From Methylotenera_A sp040387035 (GTDB taxonomy: Bacteria > Pseudomonadota > Gammaproteobacteria > Burkholderiales > Methylophilaceae): DNA of 28,193 bases. The DNA is taken from NCBI GenBank assembly GCA_040387035.1, contig JAZKEN010000006.1, positions 1 through 28,193 of the forward strand. The letters run 5' to 3'. This document shows positions 15,247 to 24,340 of this stretch, piece after piece (the stretch's first letter is position 1; the number at the start of each line of letters is the position of its first letter). Position numbers and translations under genes: made by a program. Under the pieces are notes generated by a model. That model had not been told where the DNA came from, did no database searches, and was given only the letters and a program-made list of their open reading frames with translations.

Positions 15247-16590
15247 ATGCAAAAACAATGTACGATTTTAGCGGTAGATGATGAGCCTAATATGCGCCGC
15301 CTGCTGGAAATCAGCCTGCGGCAAGCCGGCTACAAGCCAGTGCTGGCAGCAGATGGTAATGAGGCTCTAGCCCAGATTAAAAGCCAGCATATTGATTTGG
15401 TGGTGAGTGATTTACATATGCCAGGCATGAGTGGCTTGGCATTGCTTAAAGCCATTCGGCAAGAAAACGAGACGCTACCGTTTATTATGGTGACCGCCCT
15501 TGGCGAAATTAAAACCGCGGTAGAGGCGATGAAGCTGGGCGCCAGTGACTATATCTTGCGCCCGTTTGATTTAGAAACGCTGGAAATCGCGATTGCAAAA
15601 GCTCTCAATACCAGACGCTTGCAACTAGAAAATACCTATTTAAAGGCCGATAAGGATACAGGATTCATCGGGGAAGCGGCACCCATGTTGGCGCTCAAGC
15701 AGCTTATTCAGCAGGTAGCACCTGAAAAGGCAACCGTATTGATTACGGGCGAAACCGGCACCGGGAAAGAGTTGGTGGCCAAAGCGATTCATGCGGCATC
15801 ACTGCGTAAAAACGGCCTGTTTGTGGCAATTAATTGCGCGGCAATCCCCGCAGAGATTCTAGAGTCAGAATTATTTGGTCACGAAAAAGGCGCGTTTACG
15901 GGTGCGGTAAAAGAGCGTATCGGCAAGTTTGAACTGGCAGATGGCGGCACGCTTTTTTTAGATGAGATCTCTGAAATGCCGATTCAGCTGCAGGCCAAGC
16001 TTTTACGCGTGCTGCAAGAAGGCGTAGTGGAGAAGATAGGCAGCAATAAGTCGTTAACTTTAGATGTGCGTGTGATTGCCGCAACCAATCGCGACCCATT
16101 GCAAGCGGTGAAAGACGGCAAATTGCGCGAAGACCTGTATTACCGTCTGAATGTTTTTCAGCTGAATACCCCGCCGTTACGCGAACGGCCAGAAGATATC
16201 AAACGCTTAACACAGTATTTTTTAGCTAAAAGCGGCACGCAAATCTCTGATGATGCCCTTGTAAGATTGCAAACCTATAGCTGGCCTGGCAATGTTCGCG
16301 AGTTGGAAAACATATTGGAACGTGCGGCGATTCTGGCTTCTAAACAGATCATTTTGCCCAAACACTTACCAGCCGATATGCTGCCAGCTCAAACACAAGA
16401 TGGCCATTCCCTGGAAGAGCCTTCTCAGGACCAGCCTTTTTCCATACCGCAGATGACGGCGCAAATCGAAAAGAAATTGATTGTGCAGGCGCTTGCAGCA
16501 AGCCACGGAAATAAAGCCAAGGCGGCTAAGTTGCTGGAAATAAGCGAGCGCTCACTTTGGTACAAGCTCGATCAACTTAACCTCAAATAG
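15247..16590 (+). CDS. NtrC-family sigma-54-dependent response regulator
   Basis: 447 residues in three parts. The receiver domain has acidic pocket residues Asp11-Asp12 and phospho-acceptor Asp55 in SDLHMPG. The AAA+ domain has Walker A GETGTGKE (168-175), the sigma-54-contacting GAFTGA (215-220) and Walker B GGTLFLDE (233-240). A C-terminal Fis-type helix-turn-helix (HGNKAKAAKLLEISERSLWYKL) follows. It is therefore a complete sigma-54 activator. One oddity is Arg105 in LRPFDL, where receivers nearly always have Lys before the Pro. It is the only enhancer-binding protein in the window and the natural candidate for the paired palindromes at 7466-7511. Confidence 0.95.
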   Translation: MQKQCTILAVDDEPNMRRLLEISLRQAGYKPVLAADGNEALAQIKSQHIDLVVSDLHMPGMSGLALLKAIRQENETLPFIMVTALGEIKTAVEAMKLGASDYILRPFDLETLEIAIAKALNTRRLQLENTYLKADKDTGFIGEAAPMLALKQLIQQVAPEKATVLITGETGTGKELVAKAIHAASLRKNGLFVAINCAAIPAEILESELFGHEKGAFTGAVKERIGKFELADGGTLFLDEISEMPIQLQAKLLRVLQEGVVEKIGSNKSLTLDVRVIAATNRDPLQAVKDGKLREDLYYRLNVFQLNTPPLRERPEDIKRLTQYFLAKSGTQISDDALVRLQTYSWPGNVRELENILERAAILASKQIILPKHLPADMLPAQTQDGHSLEEPSQDQPFSIPQMTAQIEKKLIVQALAASHGNKAKAAKLLEISERSLWYKLDQLNLK

Positions 16591-16618
16591 CCAGCATTAA
16601 AAATCCGTTTATTTCTTG

Positions 16619-16660
16619 TTGACAATTAAACTTAACGTTGTTAAATTAACATCGTTAAGT
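16619..16660 (+). promoter_or_regulatory. Promoter and TetR-type operator of the efflux operon
   Basis: TTGACA (16619-16624), a 17-base spacer and TAAATT (16642-16647) form a good sigma-70 promoter. A 31-bp near-perfect palindrome (16630-16660, outer arms ACTTAACG/CGTTAAGT, inner arms TGTTAA/TTAACA, one mismatched pair) covers the spacer, the -10 and the start point. A repressor bound there would block polymerase. The adjacent TetR gene is the obvious ligand. Confidence 0.85.
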
Positions 16661-16673
16661 AAATTATTTCATT

Positions 16674-17318
16674 ATGCCACCAAAACCTAAAACCGAGTTT
16701 GAGCGTCAACAGCTGCGCACCTTGATCCTGGACGCAGCGCGAGAGCTATTTGTGGTGCATGGAGTAGAGGCAGTAACGATGCGCGAGATTGCCAAGCGAA
16801 TCGGTTACTCAGCCACCAGTATCTATCTGCATTTTGCCGACAAAGAAGCCTTGATTCGCGCCGTGTGTGATACCGATTTTTTGGCCTTGGCCGATGCCTT
16901 AAAAAATAATTTAGTGATTGATGATCCGGTAGAGCGCCTGTTGGCGTTCGGGCGCGGCTATGCGCAGTTTGCACTCAGCTATCCCAATCATTACCGCATG
17001 ATGTTTATGACTGAACACCCGCCTTGCGACCCAGCGAATTCATGTATACAGCAAAATAATGCCGAGCAGGATGCCTATTTCCAGCTAAAAATAGTGGTTA
17101 ATCAAGTTTTTTTGGCCGGTAAATTCAAGCCGGATTTAAACGATGCAGACCTGATTGCGCAAACCGTTTGGGCGGGAATGCACGGGGTATGCGCGTTGCA
17201 AATCAGTATGGCCAATGATATTTGGGTGAATTGGGCTGATATTGAGCAGCGCCTGCAATTGATGCAATTAACTTTGATACGTGGTTTGTTGCAAGATGAA
17301 CCCAATATACTAAAATAA
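16674..17318 (+). CDS. TetR-family transcriptional regulator
   Basis: A 214-residue regulator. The N-terminal helix-turn-helix VTMREIAKRIGYSATSIYLHF is the TetR signature, and KEALIRAV follows it. The C-terminal part (YAQFALSYPNHYRMMF and onward) matches the ligand-binding domain of the AcrR-like group that responds to hydrophobic compounds. It is the first gene of an operon with an RND efflux adaptor and pump, 28 bases ahead of the adaptor. It very probably represses its own operon through the palindrome that overlaps its promoter. The inducer is unknown, but a pump substrate is the usual case. Confidence 0.93.
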   Translation: MPPKPKTEFERQQLRTLILDAARELFVVHGVEAVTMREIAKRIGYSATSIYLHFADKEALIRAVCDTDFLALADALKNNLVIDDPVERLLAFGRGYAQFALSYPNHYRMMFMTEHPPCDPANSCIQQNNAEQDAYFQLKIVVNQVFLAGKFKPDLNDADLIAQTVWAGMHGVCALQISMANDIWVNWADIEQRLQLMQLTLIRGLLQDEPNILK

Positions 17319-17346
17319 ACAAAAATATAAAAAACAGAAAGACCAT

Positions 17347-18447
17347 ATGTCCGCAAAAATAGGTAGTTTAATGTTGCTGGTCACGCTGCTTGCAGGCTGC
17401 GATAAACCGCCTCAGGAACCCATTCCACCACGCCCTGCTTTGGTGATGGTCGTTGGCAAGACAGCGCTAGAGCAAGGCATGGTGCTGGTAGGTGAAGTGA
17501 AATCACGCTTTGAATCCAACCTGGGCTTTAGGATAGGCGGCAAGATTACAGAGCGCAAGGTTGAAGTGGGTAGTGCGGTCAAAAAAGGCCAGGTGCTGGC
17601 AAATCTAGACGCTGCGGATAGCAATCTTACTGCCGCGGCCGCTTATGCCGATGTACGCGCGGCAGAGGCCAGCCACGCCCTTGCCAGAGCCGAAGTCGAG
17701 CGCCAGCGCATGCTGTTCAACAAAAAATTTATTTCGGCTTCGGCGCTGGATTTGCGCGAAGCGGAACTAAAAACTTCAGCGGCGCGCTTGCAACAAGTAA
17801 AGGCACAAGCTGCGGTGTCCAGTAACCAATCACGCTACACCAGTTTAATTGCAGATCGCGATGGCGTGGTGACTCAGATTCGCGCAGAGCCCGGCCAAGT
17901 GGTGGCAGCAGGCGAAATGGTGGCACAAGTGGTTGATACAAAACAAATCGAGGTGTTGGTTGCCGTACCAGAATCGCGCGTGGCGAATCTAAAAGTAGGT
18001 GATACGGCCGTACTCAAACTGTGGGCGGACCGCGAAAAGAATTATACCGGGAAAGTGCGCGAAATCGCGCCGGCGGCCAGCTCCGCAACCCGCGCCTTTG
18101 ATGTGCGCGTGGCGATTTTAGATGCAGACGAAAAGCTTAAATTAGGCATGACGGCAGGCGTGCGTTTTGGCAGTAGCGAAGCAATGGCCGATTTGATTGT
18201 ACCGTCTAGCGCGCTGACCCAAATCGATGGAAAAACCAGCGTCTGGATTGTGGATAAAACAGGCGTCGCAAATCCGCGTACAGTGACGGCAGGCCAATTC
18301 ACAGAAGATGGCGTGCTGGTGAATAGCGGTTTGCAGCAGGGTGAAATGGTGGCCATCGCCGGTGTGCATACCTTGATTAAAGGCCAGAAAGTTAAACCGA
18401 TACTGCAGGCGGCCTCAGAACCAGCCACGGCAGAGCCAATACAATGA
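17347..18447 (+). CDS. RND efflux periplasmic adaptor (membrane fusion) lipoprotein
   Basis: 366 residues. A lipoprotein signal with lipobox LAGC (Cys18) anchors it in the inner membrane. It has the barrel-sandwich hybrid or lipoyl halves (GFRIGGKITERKVEVGSAVKKGQVLANLD and DGVVTQIRAEPGQVVAAGEMVAQVV) on either side of an alpha-helical hairpin rich in Ala and Gln (about 95-160), then beta-barrel and membrane-proximal domains (VPSSALTQIDGKTSVWIVD). It links the inner-membrane pump to an outer-membrane channel, probably the TolC-family protein at 22337. Its stop overlaps the pump start by four bases (ATGA). Confidence 0.94.
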   Translation: MSAKIGSLMLLVTLLAGCDKPPQEPIPPRPALVMVVGKTALEQGMVLVGEVKSRFESNLGFRIGGKITERKVEVGSAVKKGQVLANLDAADSNLTAAAAYADVRAAEASHALARAEVERQRMLFNKKFISASALDLREAELKTSAARLQQVKAQAAVSSNQSRYTSLIADRDGVVTQIRAEPGQVVAAGEMVAQVVDTKQIEVLVAVPESRVANLKVGDTAVLKLWADREKNYTGKVREIAPAASSATRAFDVRVAILDADEKLKLGMTAGVRFGSSEAMADLIVPSSALTQIDGKTSVWIVDKTGVANPRTVTAGQFTEDGVLVNSGLQQGEMVAIAGVHTLIKGQKVKPILQAASEPATAEPIQ

Positions 18448-21400
18448 GCGAAGCCGAGAATCCACAAAAAGCCAGCGGCTTTAATCTATCGGTTTGGGCG
18501 CTTAACCACCAAACGTTAGTGTTGTATTTGATGCTGATGCTGACCATTGCAGGCTTGCTGGCTTATTCCAAGCTGGGTCAATCGGAAGATCCACCCTTCA
18601 CTTTTAAAGTGATGCTGGTGCGCACCAGCTGGCCTGGTGCCAGCGCGGTAGAAGTCGAGCAGCAAGTCACCGACAAACTTGAAAAAAAGCTGCAGGAAAC
18701 ACCGCACCTGGATTACACCAGCAGCTACTCAAGGCCTGGCGAATCCATGATTTTTATTGTGATTAAGGATGATACGTTTTCGGAAGATGTACCCGATATT
18801 TGGTACCAGGTGCGCAAAAAAGTGGCTGATATTCGCCACACGTTGCCGCAAAACATTGAGAGCCTGACATTTAATGACGAATTCAGCGATGTGTACGGCA
18901 GCATGTATGCGTTAACCGGCGATGGATTTGATAATTTTGCCTTAAAAAAACAAGCAGAAGTCATTCGTGCAGAGCTATTAACAGCCAGGGATGTGGCCAA
19001 GATCGATTTTTTTGGCGAGCAAAAACAACGCGTTTATCTAGAATTGTCTAACGCCAAACTGTCTACCTTGGGTATTAGCGCGACAAAGCTGGTGAATATT
19101 CTGCAAACGCAGAATGCCGTTGTAAAAAGCGGTACGTTTGATTCCTCTAATGAGCGAATCCGCATTGAAGTGTCAGGTCGGTACAACACTTTAGAAAACC
19201 TGCGCGATTTAAGACTGCGCGCCAATAACCAGGATTTCCGGTTAGGCGACGTGGCACGCGTCTATCGCGGATACGAAAATCCGCCCAGGGACACCGTACG
19301 CTATAACGGTACCGAGACTTTGCTGCTGGGTGTGAGCATGCGTGAAGGCGGCGACGTGATTGCGTTGGGGCATGAGCTGGACGCCAAGATCGCCCGTATT
19401 CAACAGAATCTACCGGTAGGCTTAAGCTTTGAAACGGTGACTTCACAGCCTACAATCGTGGCCAGGTCGGTCAATGATTTTGTGACTTCTTTAATTGAAG
19501 CCTTGGTGATCGTGTTGGGCGTCAGCTTATTATCACTGGGTTTGCGCACAGGCATTGTGGTGGCAATTACCATTCCGGTTGTACTGGCCGCCACATTTTT
19601 GGTGATGCAATTATTAAATATCGGCTTGCATAAGATTTCCTTGGGCGCGCTGATACTGGCGCTGGGCTTACTGGTGGATGACGCGATTATCGCGGTAGAA
19701 ATGATGTCGTCCAAAATGGAGCAAGGCATGCAGCGTATGCAGGCGGCTGCCTTTGCCTACACCTCTACCGCTATGCCGATGCTGACAGGCACGCTGGTTA
19801 CCGTGGCAGGCTTTTTGCCGATCGCGACCGCTGCCAGTTCTACCGGTGAATATACCCGTTCAATCTTTCAGGTTTCCGCGATTGCCTTGATTATTTCATG
19901 GGGGGCAGCGGTAATTTTTGTGCCTTACCTTGGCTACCACCTATTGCCCGATTACAGCGAAAAACCGCAGCCTTCCAAGCTGGGTCTTTGGTTAAAATCC
20001 AGATTCAAATTGGCCGATAAGCCAGCTGAAAATCATCATCACGATATCTATAACAGCGCCTTTTATAACCGCTTTCGCTCACTGGTCACTGCCTGTGTGC
20101 GCTACCGCAAAACGGTGATTGCGATTACCCTGGTGTTGTTTGTGCTGTCTATCTTGGGTTTTGGTAAAGTGCAGCAGCAGTTTTTCCCTGATTCTACGCG
20201 GCTGGAATTGGTGGTGGATATGCGCATGACAGAGGGCGCGTCTTATCTTGCAACCAATAATGAGGTGAAAAAGCTGGAAACCTGGCTACGCGCCTGGAAC
20301 CAAAAGCATAAGGGCATTGATAATTTTGTGGCGTATATCGGCTCAGGCAGCCCACGCTATTACTTGCCCTTGGATATCCAGTTGCCACATCGTGGTTTTG
20401 CCCAATTTGTGATACTAAATAAAGACTTACAGGCGCGCGAAGCCTTACGCAAGGATTTGTTAACATTGTTTGAGAGCGATTTCCCTGCTGTAAGGGCATC
20501 CGTATTGCGGCTGGAAAACGGCCCTCCCGTTGGGTTCCCTGTGCAGTTCAGGGTAGATGGCAGCGATATCCGGCAAATACGCCAGATCTCACACCAAATC
20601 GCCGATGTAATGCGTGCCAACCCTAACCTGGTGAACGTGCAATTGGGCTGGGAAGAGCCAAGTAAAGTGATTAAAGTGACAATAGACCAGGCAAAAGCCA
20701 GGTTGCTGGGTGTGAGCTCAGTCGATGTGGCGAATGTACTGAATGCGGCCTTGAGCGAACTATATATCACCGAATTCAGGGAAGGCAATGAGCGCATCGA
20801 TTTGGTGGCACGCGGTGCAGAGGTAGAGCGCACACAATTATCACGTTTACCCAACTTGATGATCAATGTGCAAAATGGTAGCGGCAATCAAGCTGCCGTG
20901 CCTTTGGCGCAATTAGCGACTATTAGCTCTACCTTTGAAGAAGGCGTTATTTGGCGCCGTAACCGCGTGCCTTCTATTACCGTGCGTGCGCATTTACGCG
21001 GCAATTTGCAAGCGCCTGTGGTTTCTGCACAAATTGAAGAAAAACTGCAAACCATCAAAGCCAATTTGCCGATTGGCGTGACCGTTGAAACCGGCGGTGC
21101 GGTAGAAGAGTCGGCTAAAGGCGGTGCATCGGTAGCCAAAGGCGCGCCTTTGTTCCTGGTAGTGGTATTAACCTTATTGATACTGCAATTACAAAGTTTT
21201 TCACGCGTATTTTTAGTCTTGCTAACCGCACCATTAGGATTAATTGGAGTCACAATCGCACTATTGCTGTTTGATAAGCCGTTTGGTTTTGTGGCTATGC
21301 TGGGCACCATTGCCTTATCTGGCATGATTATGCGCAACTCGGTGATCCTGGTGGATCAGATCGATCAAGATAAAGCGCACGGCTTGCCTGCATGGGAGGC

Positions 21401-21614
21401 GATTGTAGAATCCACCATACGCCGTTTCAGGCCGATTGTGCTAACGGCGGCAGCGGCAATATTAGCGATGATACCGCTCACACGCAGCGTATTTTTTGGG
21501 CCAATGGCCGTTGCCATTATGGGGGGCTTAGCCATTGCCACCATTTTAACCGTGCTATTTTTGCCTGCATTATATGCGGCATGGTTTAGGGTTAAAGTAC
21601 CTGAAACGCATTAA
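18444..21614 (+). CDS. RND efflux transporter permease (AcrB superfamily)
   Basis: 1056 residues with the two-fold layout of RND pumps: a membrane helix, a large periplasmic porter loop, six helices, then a repeat. The proton-relay aspartates are in helix 4 (LLVDDAIIAVEM). In helix 10 the residue equivalent to AcrB Lys940 is Arg (MIMRNSVILVD). The length is usual. The pump exports hydrophobic compounds using the proton gradient; its substrate range cannot be read from sequence. It is the third gene of the TetR-led operon, and the outer-membrane channel may be the TolC-family gene two places downstream. Confidence 0.95.
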   Translation: MSEAENPQKASGFNLSVWALNHQTLVLYLMLMLTIAGLLAYSKLGQSEDPPFTFKVMLVRTSWPGASAVEVEQQVTDKLEKKLQETPHLDYTSSYSRPGESMIFIVIKDDTFSEDVPDIWYQVRKKVADIRHTLPQNIESLTFNDEFSDVYGSMYALTGDGFDNFALKKQAEVIRAELLTARDVAKIDFFGEQKQRVYLELSNAKLSTLGISATKLVNILQTQNAVVKSGTFDSSNERIRIEVSGRYNTLENLRDLRLRANNQDFRLGDVARVYRGYENPPRDTVRYNGTETLLLGVSMREGGDVIALGHELDAKIARIQQNLPVGLSFETVTSQPTIVARSVNDFVTSLIEALVIVLGVSLLSLGLRTGIVVAITIPVVLAATFLVMQLLNIGLHKISLGALILALGLLVDDAIIAVEMMSSKMEQGMQRMQAAAFAYTSTAMPMLTGTLVTVAGFLPIATAASSTGEYTRSIFQVSAIALIISWGAAVIFVPYLGYHLLPDYSEKPQPSKLGLWLKSRFKLADKPAENHHHDIYNSAFYNRFRSLVTACVRYRKTVIAITLVLFVLSILGFGKVQQQFFPDSTRLELVVDMRMTEGASYLATNNEVKKLETWLRAWNQKHKGIDNFVAYIGSGSPRYYLPLDIQLPHRGFAQFVILNKDLQAREALRKDLLTLFESDFPAVRASVLRLENGPPVGFPVQFRVDGSDIRQIRQISHQIADVMRANPNLVNVQLGWEEPSKVIKVTIDQAKARLLGVSSVDVANVLNAALSELYITEFREGNERIDLVARGAEVERTQLSRLPNLMINVQNGSGNQAAVPLAQLATISSTFEEGVIWRRNRVPSITVRAHLRGNLQAPVVSAQIEEKLQTIKANLPIGVTVETGGAVEESAKGGASVAKGAPLFLVVVLTLLILQLQSFSRVFLVLLTAPLGLIGVTIALLLFDKPFGFVAMLGTIALSGMIMRNSVILVDQIDQDKAHGLPAWEAIVESTIRRFRPIVLTAAAAILAMIPLTRSVFFGPMAVAIMGGLAIATILTVLFLPALYAAWFRVKVPETH

Positions 21615-21624
21615 GCAGTTCAGT

Positions 21625-21630
21625 TATAAT
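21625..21630 (+). promoter_or_regulatory. Possible -10 element before pcm
   Basis: A perfect TATAAT lies 28 bases before the pcm ATG, but the -35 region is poor (CTGAAA at 18-base spacing). It may give pcm and tolC some transcription independent of the efflux operon. Confidence 0.35.
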
Positions 21631-21657
21631 TAGGGTTAAATTAATGAGAGCTAGTAC

Positions 21658-22335
21658 ATGATACAAATAGCAGAAAATAAAACAGCAAGCGAAGTTGCTC
21701 GGTTCAACATGATAGAACAGCAGATCCGTACCTGGGAAGTACTGGACCCAGTAGTGCTGGCTTTGTTAAATGAGCTGCCGCGCGAACACTTTGTGCCGGC
21801 AGAATACCAAGGGCTGGCTTTTGCCGATATCGAAATCCCGATTGGTGCAGGCCAAACCATGCTTAGCCCAAAGCTGGAAGGCCGCATGTTGCAGGCGTTG
21901 AGTATACAAAAAACCCACAATGTCTTGCATATCGGTACCGGTAGCGGCTATATGGCAGCCTTGCTGGCAACCCTTGCGAAACAGGTTACCTCTGTCGAAA
22001 TCAATGCGCAATTAAGTGAAAAAGCGGCCCATAAGCTAAGCCAGCACAATATCCAAAACGTTAATCTAGTGGTGGCAGATGGCGCATTTGGTTTGCCTCA
22101 TCAAGCGCCGTTTGATGTCATTGTGTACACAGGTTCTTCACCGGTAGAACCAGCAGGCGTGCGTAACCAGCTGGCGATCGGCGGTGCATTATTGCTTGTA
22201 TTGGGTACAGGGCCTGCCATGCAGGCGACCTTGATTCAGCGCTTATCTGAAACAGGTTTCAGGCAAGATGTATTGTTTGAAACCTATGTGCCTGAATTGA
22301 TTAATGCGCCACACGCGGCAAAATTTGAATTTTAA
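21658..22335 (+). CDS. pcm: Protein-L-isoaspartate O-methyltransferase family protein
   Basis: A 225-residue protein with the family start motif NMIEQQIRTWEVLDPVVLALLNELPREHFVP, the IPIGAGQTMLSP block, and the S-adenosylmethionine site LHIGTGSGYMAALLA. These proteins methylate isoaspartyl residues as a first step in protein repair. This branch, lying directly before a TolC gene in many betaproteobacteria, has GAGQTMLSP where classical Pcm has GHGQTISQP, so activity on isoaspartate is likely but not certain. GAGAG lies about seven bases before the ATG. The stop is one base from the next start. Confidence 0.88.
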   Translation: MIQIAENKTASEVARFNMIEQQIRTWEVLDPVVLALLNELPREHFVPAEYQGLAFADIEIPIGAGQTMLSPKLEGRMLQALSIQKTHNVLHIGTGSGYMAALLATLAKQVTSVEINAQLSEKAAHKLSQHNIQNVNLVVADGAFGLPHQAPFDVIVYTGSSPVEPAGVRNQLAIGGALLLVLGTGPAMQATLIQRLSETGFRQDVLFETYVPELINAPHAAKFEF

Positions 22336-22336
22336 T

Positions 22337-23698
22337 ATGCCCTTCAAGCCATTTATATTAAGTGTTTTTTTACTGTCAGCGCTGTTGCCGGCAGGCTTGC
22401 AAGCGCAAGACAAAAAACTGAATTTGCTGGAGATATACCAGCAAGCCCTGGCGCGTGATCCGGTGTTGGCTTCTGCATTAAGCAGCAATAAGGCCGCGCA
22501 GGAAATCATTGAGCAAGGCAAGGCTTTGTACAGGCCTACCGTCAACTTTAATGCGGGAGTGGTGGCCACCAAAAGCAATATCGAATTTAACAATGTGTCT
22601 TCAAACTTCCCACGCGTGGCAGGCAGGGCCAGCTATGAAGGCTACAACTACGGCCTGGAAGCGCGCCAGCCGATTTATCGCCAGCAAAACCTGGTGCAGA
22701 TGGATCAAGCCTATACGCAGGTAAGCATTGCCGACAAGCAATATCATTTAAGCCAGCAAAACCTGATTTTGCGTACCACGCAGGCTTATTTCAATGTGCT
22801 GATCGCGCAAGATAAAATTGAACTGATCAAGGCGCAAAAAACTGCTATTTTAAGCCAGCTGGAGCAGGCAAAAATCACCTTTGAAGTGGGCACCGCCACC
22901 ATTACCGACGTAAACGAAGCGCAAGCGCGCTATGATTTGATTGTGGCGCAAGAGATTGCAGCCGTGAATGAATTTGAAATCGCACAGCACGAAATCGAGC
23001 AGATCACAGGTGAGGTGCCGCCTGCCCTAGCCACGGTTAAAGCGGATCTTCAAGCCAATGCGCTTAATCAATCCATGCAGAACTTATTGGATGTCGCTTT
23101 GCAAAACAACCTGAACGTTGCGATTCAGCAAGATACCTTGAAATTGGCCGAGCAGGACGTGGCCTTTAATAAGGCGGCCCATATGCCAACCTTGGATGCC
23201 GTGGCGAATTACAGCGATAACTATAATAACGGAGGCTTAAATGGTTTTGGTAGCGAGTTGAACAGCGCCAGCATTGGCTTGCAGCTGCAGATTCCGCTTT
23301 ATCAAGGCGGTGCAATCAGCTCGCGGGTGCGCCAGGCGCTGCTGAATCAACAAAAGGCTAAAGATGACCTTGAAATCGTGCGTCGCCAGACCGACCTGGA
23401 AACACAGCGCGCTTATTTAAATCTAAGCAGCAGCATCGCGCAGATTAAGGCGCTGGAACAGGCATTGATCAGTAGCCAAAGTCAGCTGGATTCAACCAAG
23501 CTGGGTTATGAGGTGGGCGTGCGTATCAGTGTAGACGTGCTCAATGCGCAGCAGCAATTGTTCTCTGCCAAGCGCGATCTACTGCAAGCCCGCTACAATT
23601 ACCTGGTGAATATCATCCGTTTAAAATCGGCTACCGGCATTGTGGCAGAAGTCGATCTGCAAGACATCAACCAGCAATTGGTATTAGCCCCACAATAA
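22337..23698 (+). CDS. tolC: TolC-family outer-membrane channel protein
   Basis: About 453 residues. A signal peptide (MPFKPFILSVFLLSALLPAGLQA) is followed by two repeats of the outer-membrane efflux domain. The NEAQARYDL-type motif in the first half (FEVGTATITDVNEAQARYDL) and its counterpart YEVGVRISVDVLNAQQQLF in the second are typical of TolC. As a trimer it forms the exit duct for RND or type I systems. I choose ATG 22337: an upstream in-frame ATG at 22304 would add 11 residues before the signal peptide and overlap pcm. No ribosome binding site is evident, so coupling with pcm one base upstream is likely. It probably serves the RND pump encoded just before. Confidence 0.92.
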   Translation: MPFKPFILSVFLLSALLPAGLQAQDKKLNLLEIYQQALARDPVLASALSSNKAAQEIIEQGKALYRPTVNFNAGVVATKSNIEFNNVSSNFPRVAGRASYEGYNYGLEARQPIYRQQNLVQMDQAYTQVSIADKQYHLSQQNLILRTTQAYFNVLIAQDKIELIKAQKTAILSQLEQAKITFEVGTATITDVNEAQARYDLIVAQEIAAVNEFEIAQHEIEQITGEVPPALATVKADLQANALNQSMQNLLDVALQNNLNVAIQQDTLKLAEQDVAFNKAAHMPTLDAVANYSDNYNNGGLNGFGSELNSASIGLQLQIPLYQGGAISSRVRQALLNQQKAKDDLEIVRRQTDLETQRAYLNLSSSIAQIKALEQALISSQSQLDSTKLGYEVGVRISVDVLNAQQQLFSAKRDLLQARYNYLVNIIRLKSATGIVAEVDLQDINQQLVLAPQ

Positions 23699-23725
23699 TT
23701 TAACCCGATAAATTGGCACCGTCAT

Positions 23726-24286
23726 ATGAAAACTACTCCCAGCATTGCCAAAATCGAGCTTAGCCAGCTGCTTATCGTTGATATGCAATCCAAGCTGGTT
23801 AGCGCTATGGCACCAGATGCCATGCAAGCGGTGATTAAGAATTGTAGCGTGCTGGCGCAGGCCGCCAGCTTGCTTGCCGTACCGGTGATTGTCACAGAGC
23901 AGTATCCGCAAGGCTTGGGCGAAACTCTAGCCGATATCAAACAGCATATTGGCGCAAGCAAGCCCATAGAAAAAACCGCTTTTTCAGCGGCCTGTGTGCC
24001 TAAATTTAGCCAGCAATTACACCGCGACCAACCGCAACTGATCATCGCGGGCATGGAATCGCATATTTGCGTGTTGCAAACCGCGCTGGCATTGGTTCAG
24101 GCCAATAAGCAGGTTTTTGTAGTTGAAGACGCCATTATTTCACGCAGTGCCGGCAATAAAGCCAACGCCATCGCACGTATGCGCGATGCTGGCTGCATCA
24201 TCACCAATACGGAATCGGTACTGTTTGAATGGCTATCCAACGCCAACCACACGGCATTTAAAGCCATTTCCCAACTTATTCGATAG
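23726..24286 (+). CDS. Isochorismatase-fold cysteine hydrolase
   Basis: A 186-residue protein of the isochorismatase-like family (YcaC-like branch). The catalytic Asp is in LLIVDMQSKL, the Lys is probably in KPIEKTAFSA, and the nucleophilic Cys is in IAGMESHICVLQTA. Such enzymes hydrolyse amides or related small molecules; the substrate is not predictable. It follows the tolC stop by 27 bases on the same strand, so it may be the last gene of that operon. No strong ribosome binding site is visible. A weak terminator follows. Confidence 0.88.
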   Translation: MKTTPSIAKIELSQLLIVDMQSKLVSAMAPDAMQAVIKNCSVLAQAASLLAVPVIVTEQYPQGLGETLADIKQHIGASKPIEKTAFSAACVPKFSQQLHRDQPQLIIAGMESHICVLQTALALVQANKQVFVVEDAIISRSAGNKANAIARMRDAGCIITNTESVLFEWLSNANHTAFKAISQLIR

Positions 24287-24297
24287 TGCTGCTGACC

Positions 24298-24322
24298 ATG
24301 AAGTGGAAGCTTCATTTATTTA
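24298..24322 (+). terminator. Weak intrinsic terminator after the hydrolase gene
   Basis: ATGAAG and CTTCAT form a short hairpin around a six-base loop, followed by TTATTTA on the plus strand. It has few GC pairs and a broken T-run, so it is probably inefficient. Confidence 0.4.
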
Positions 24323-24340
24323 GCATTGATTAATAGGCGT

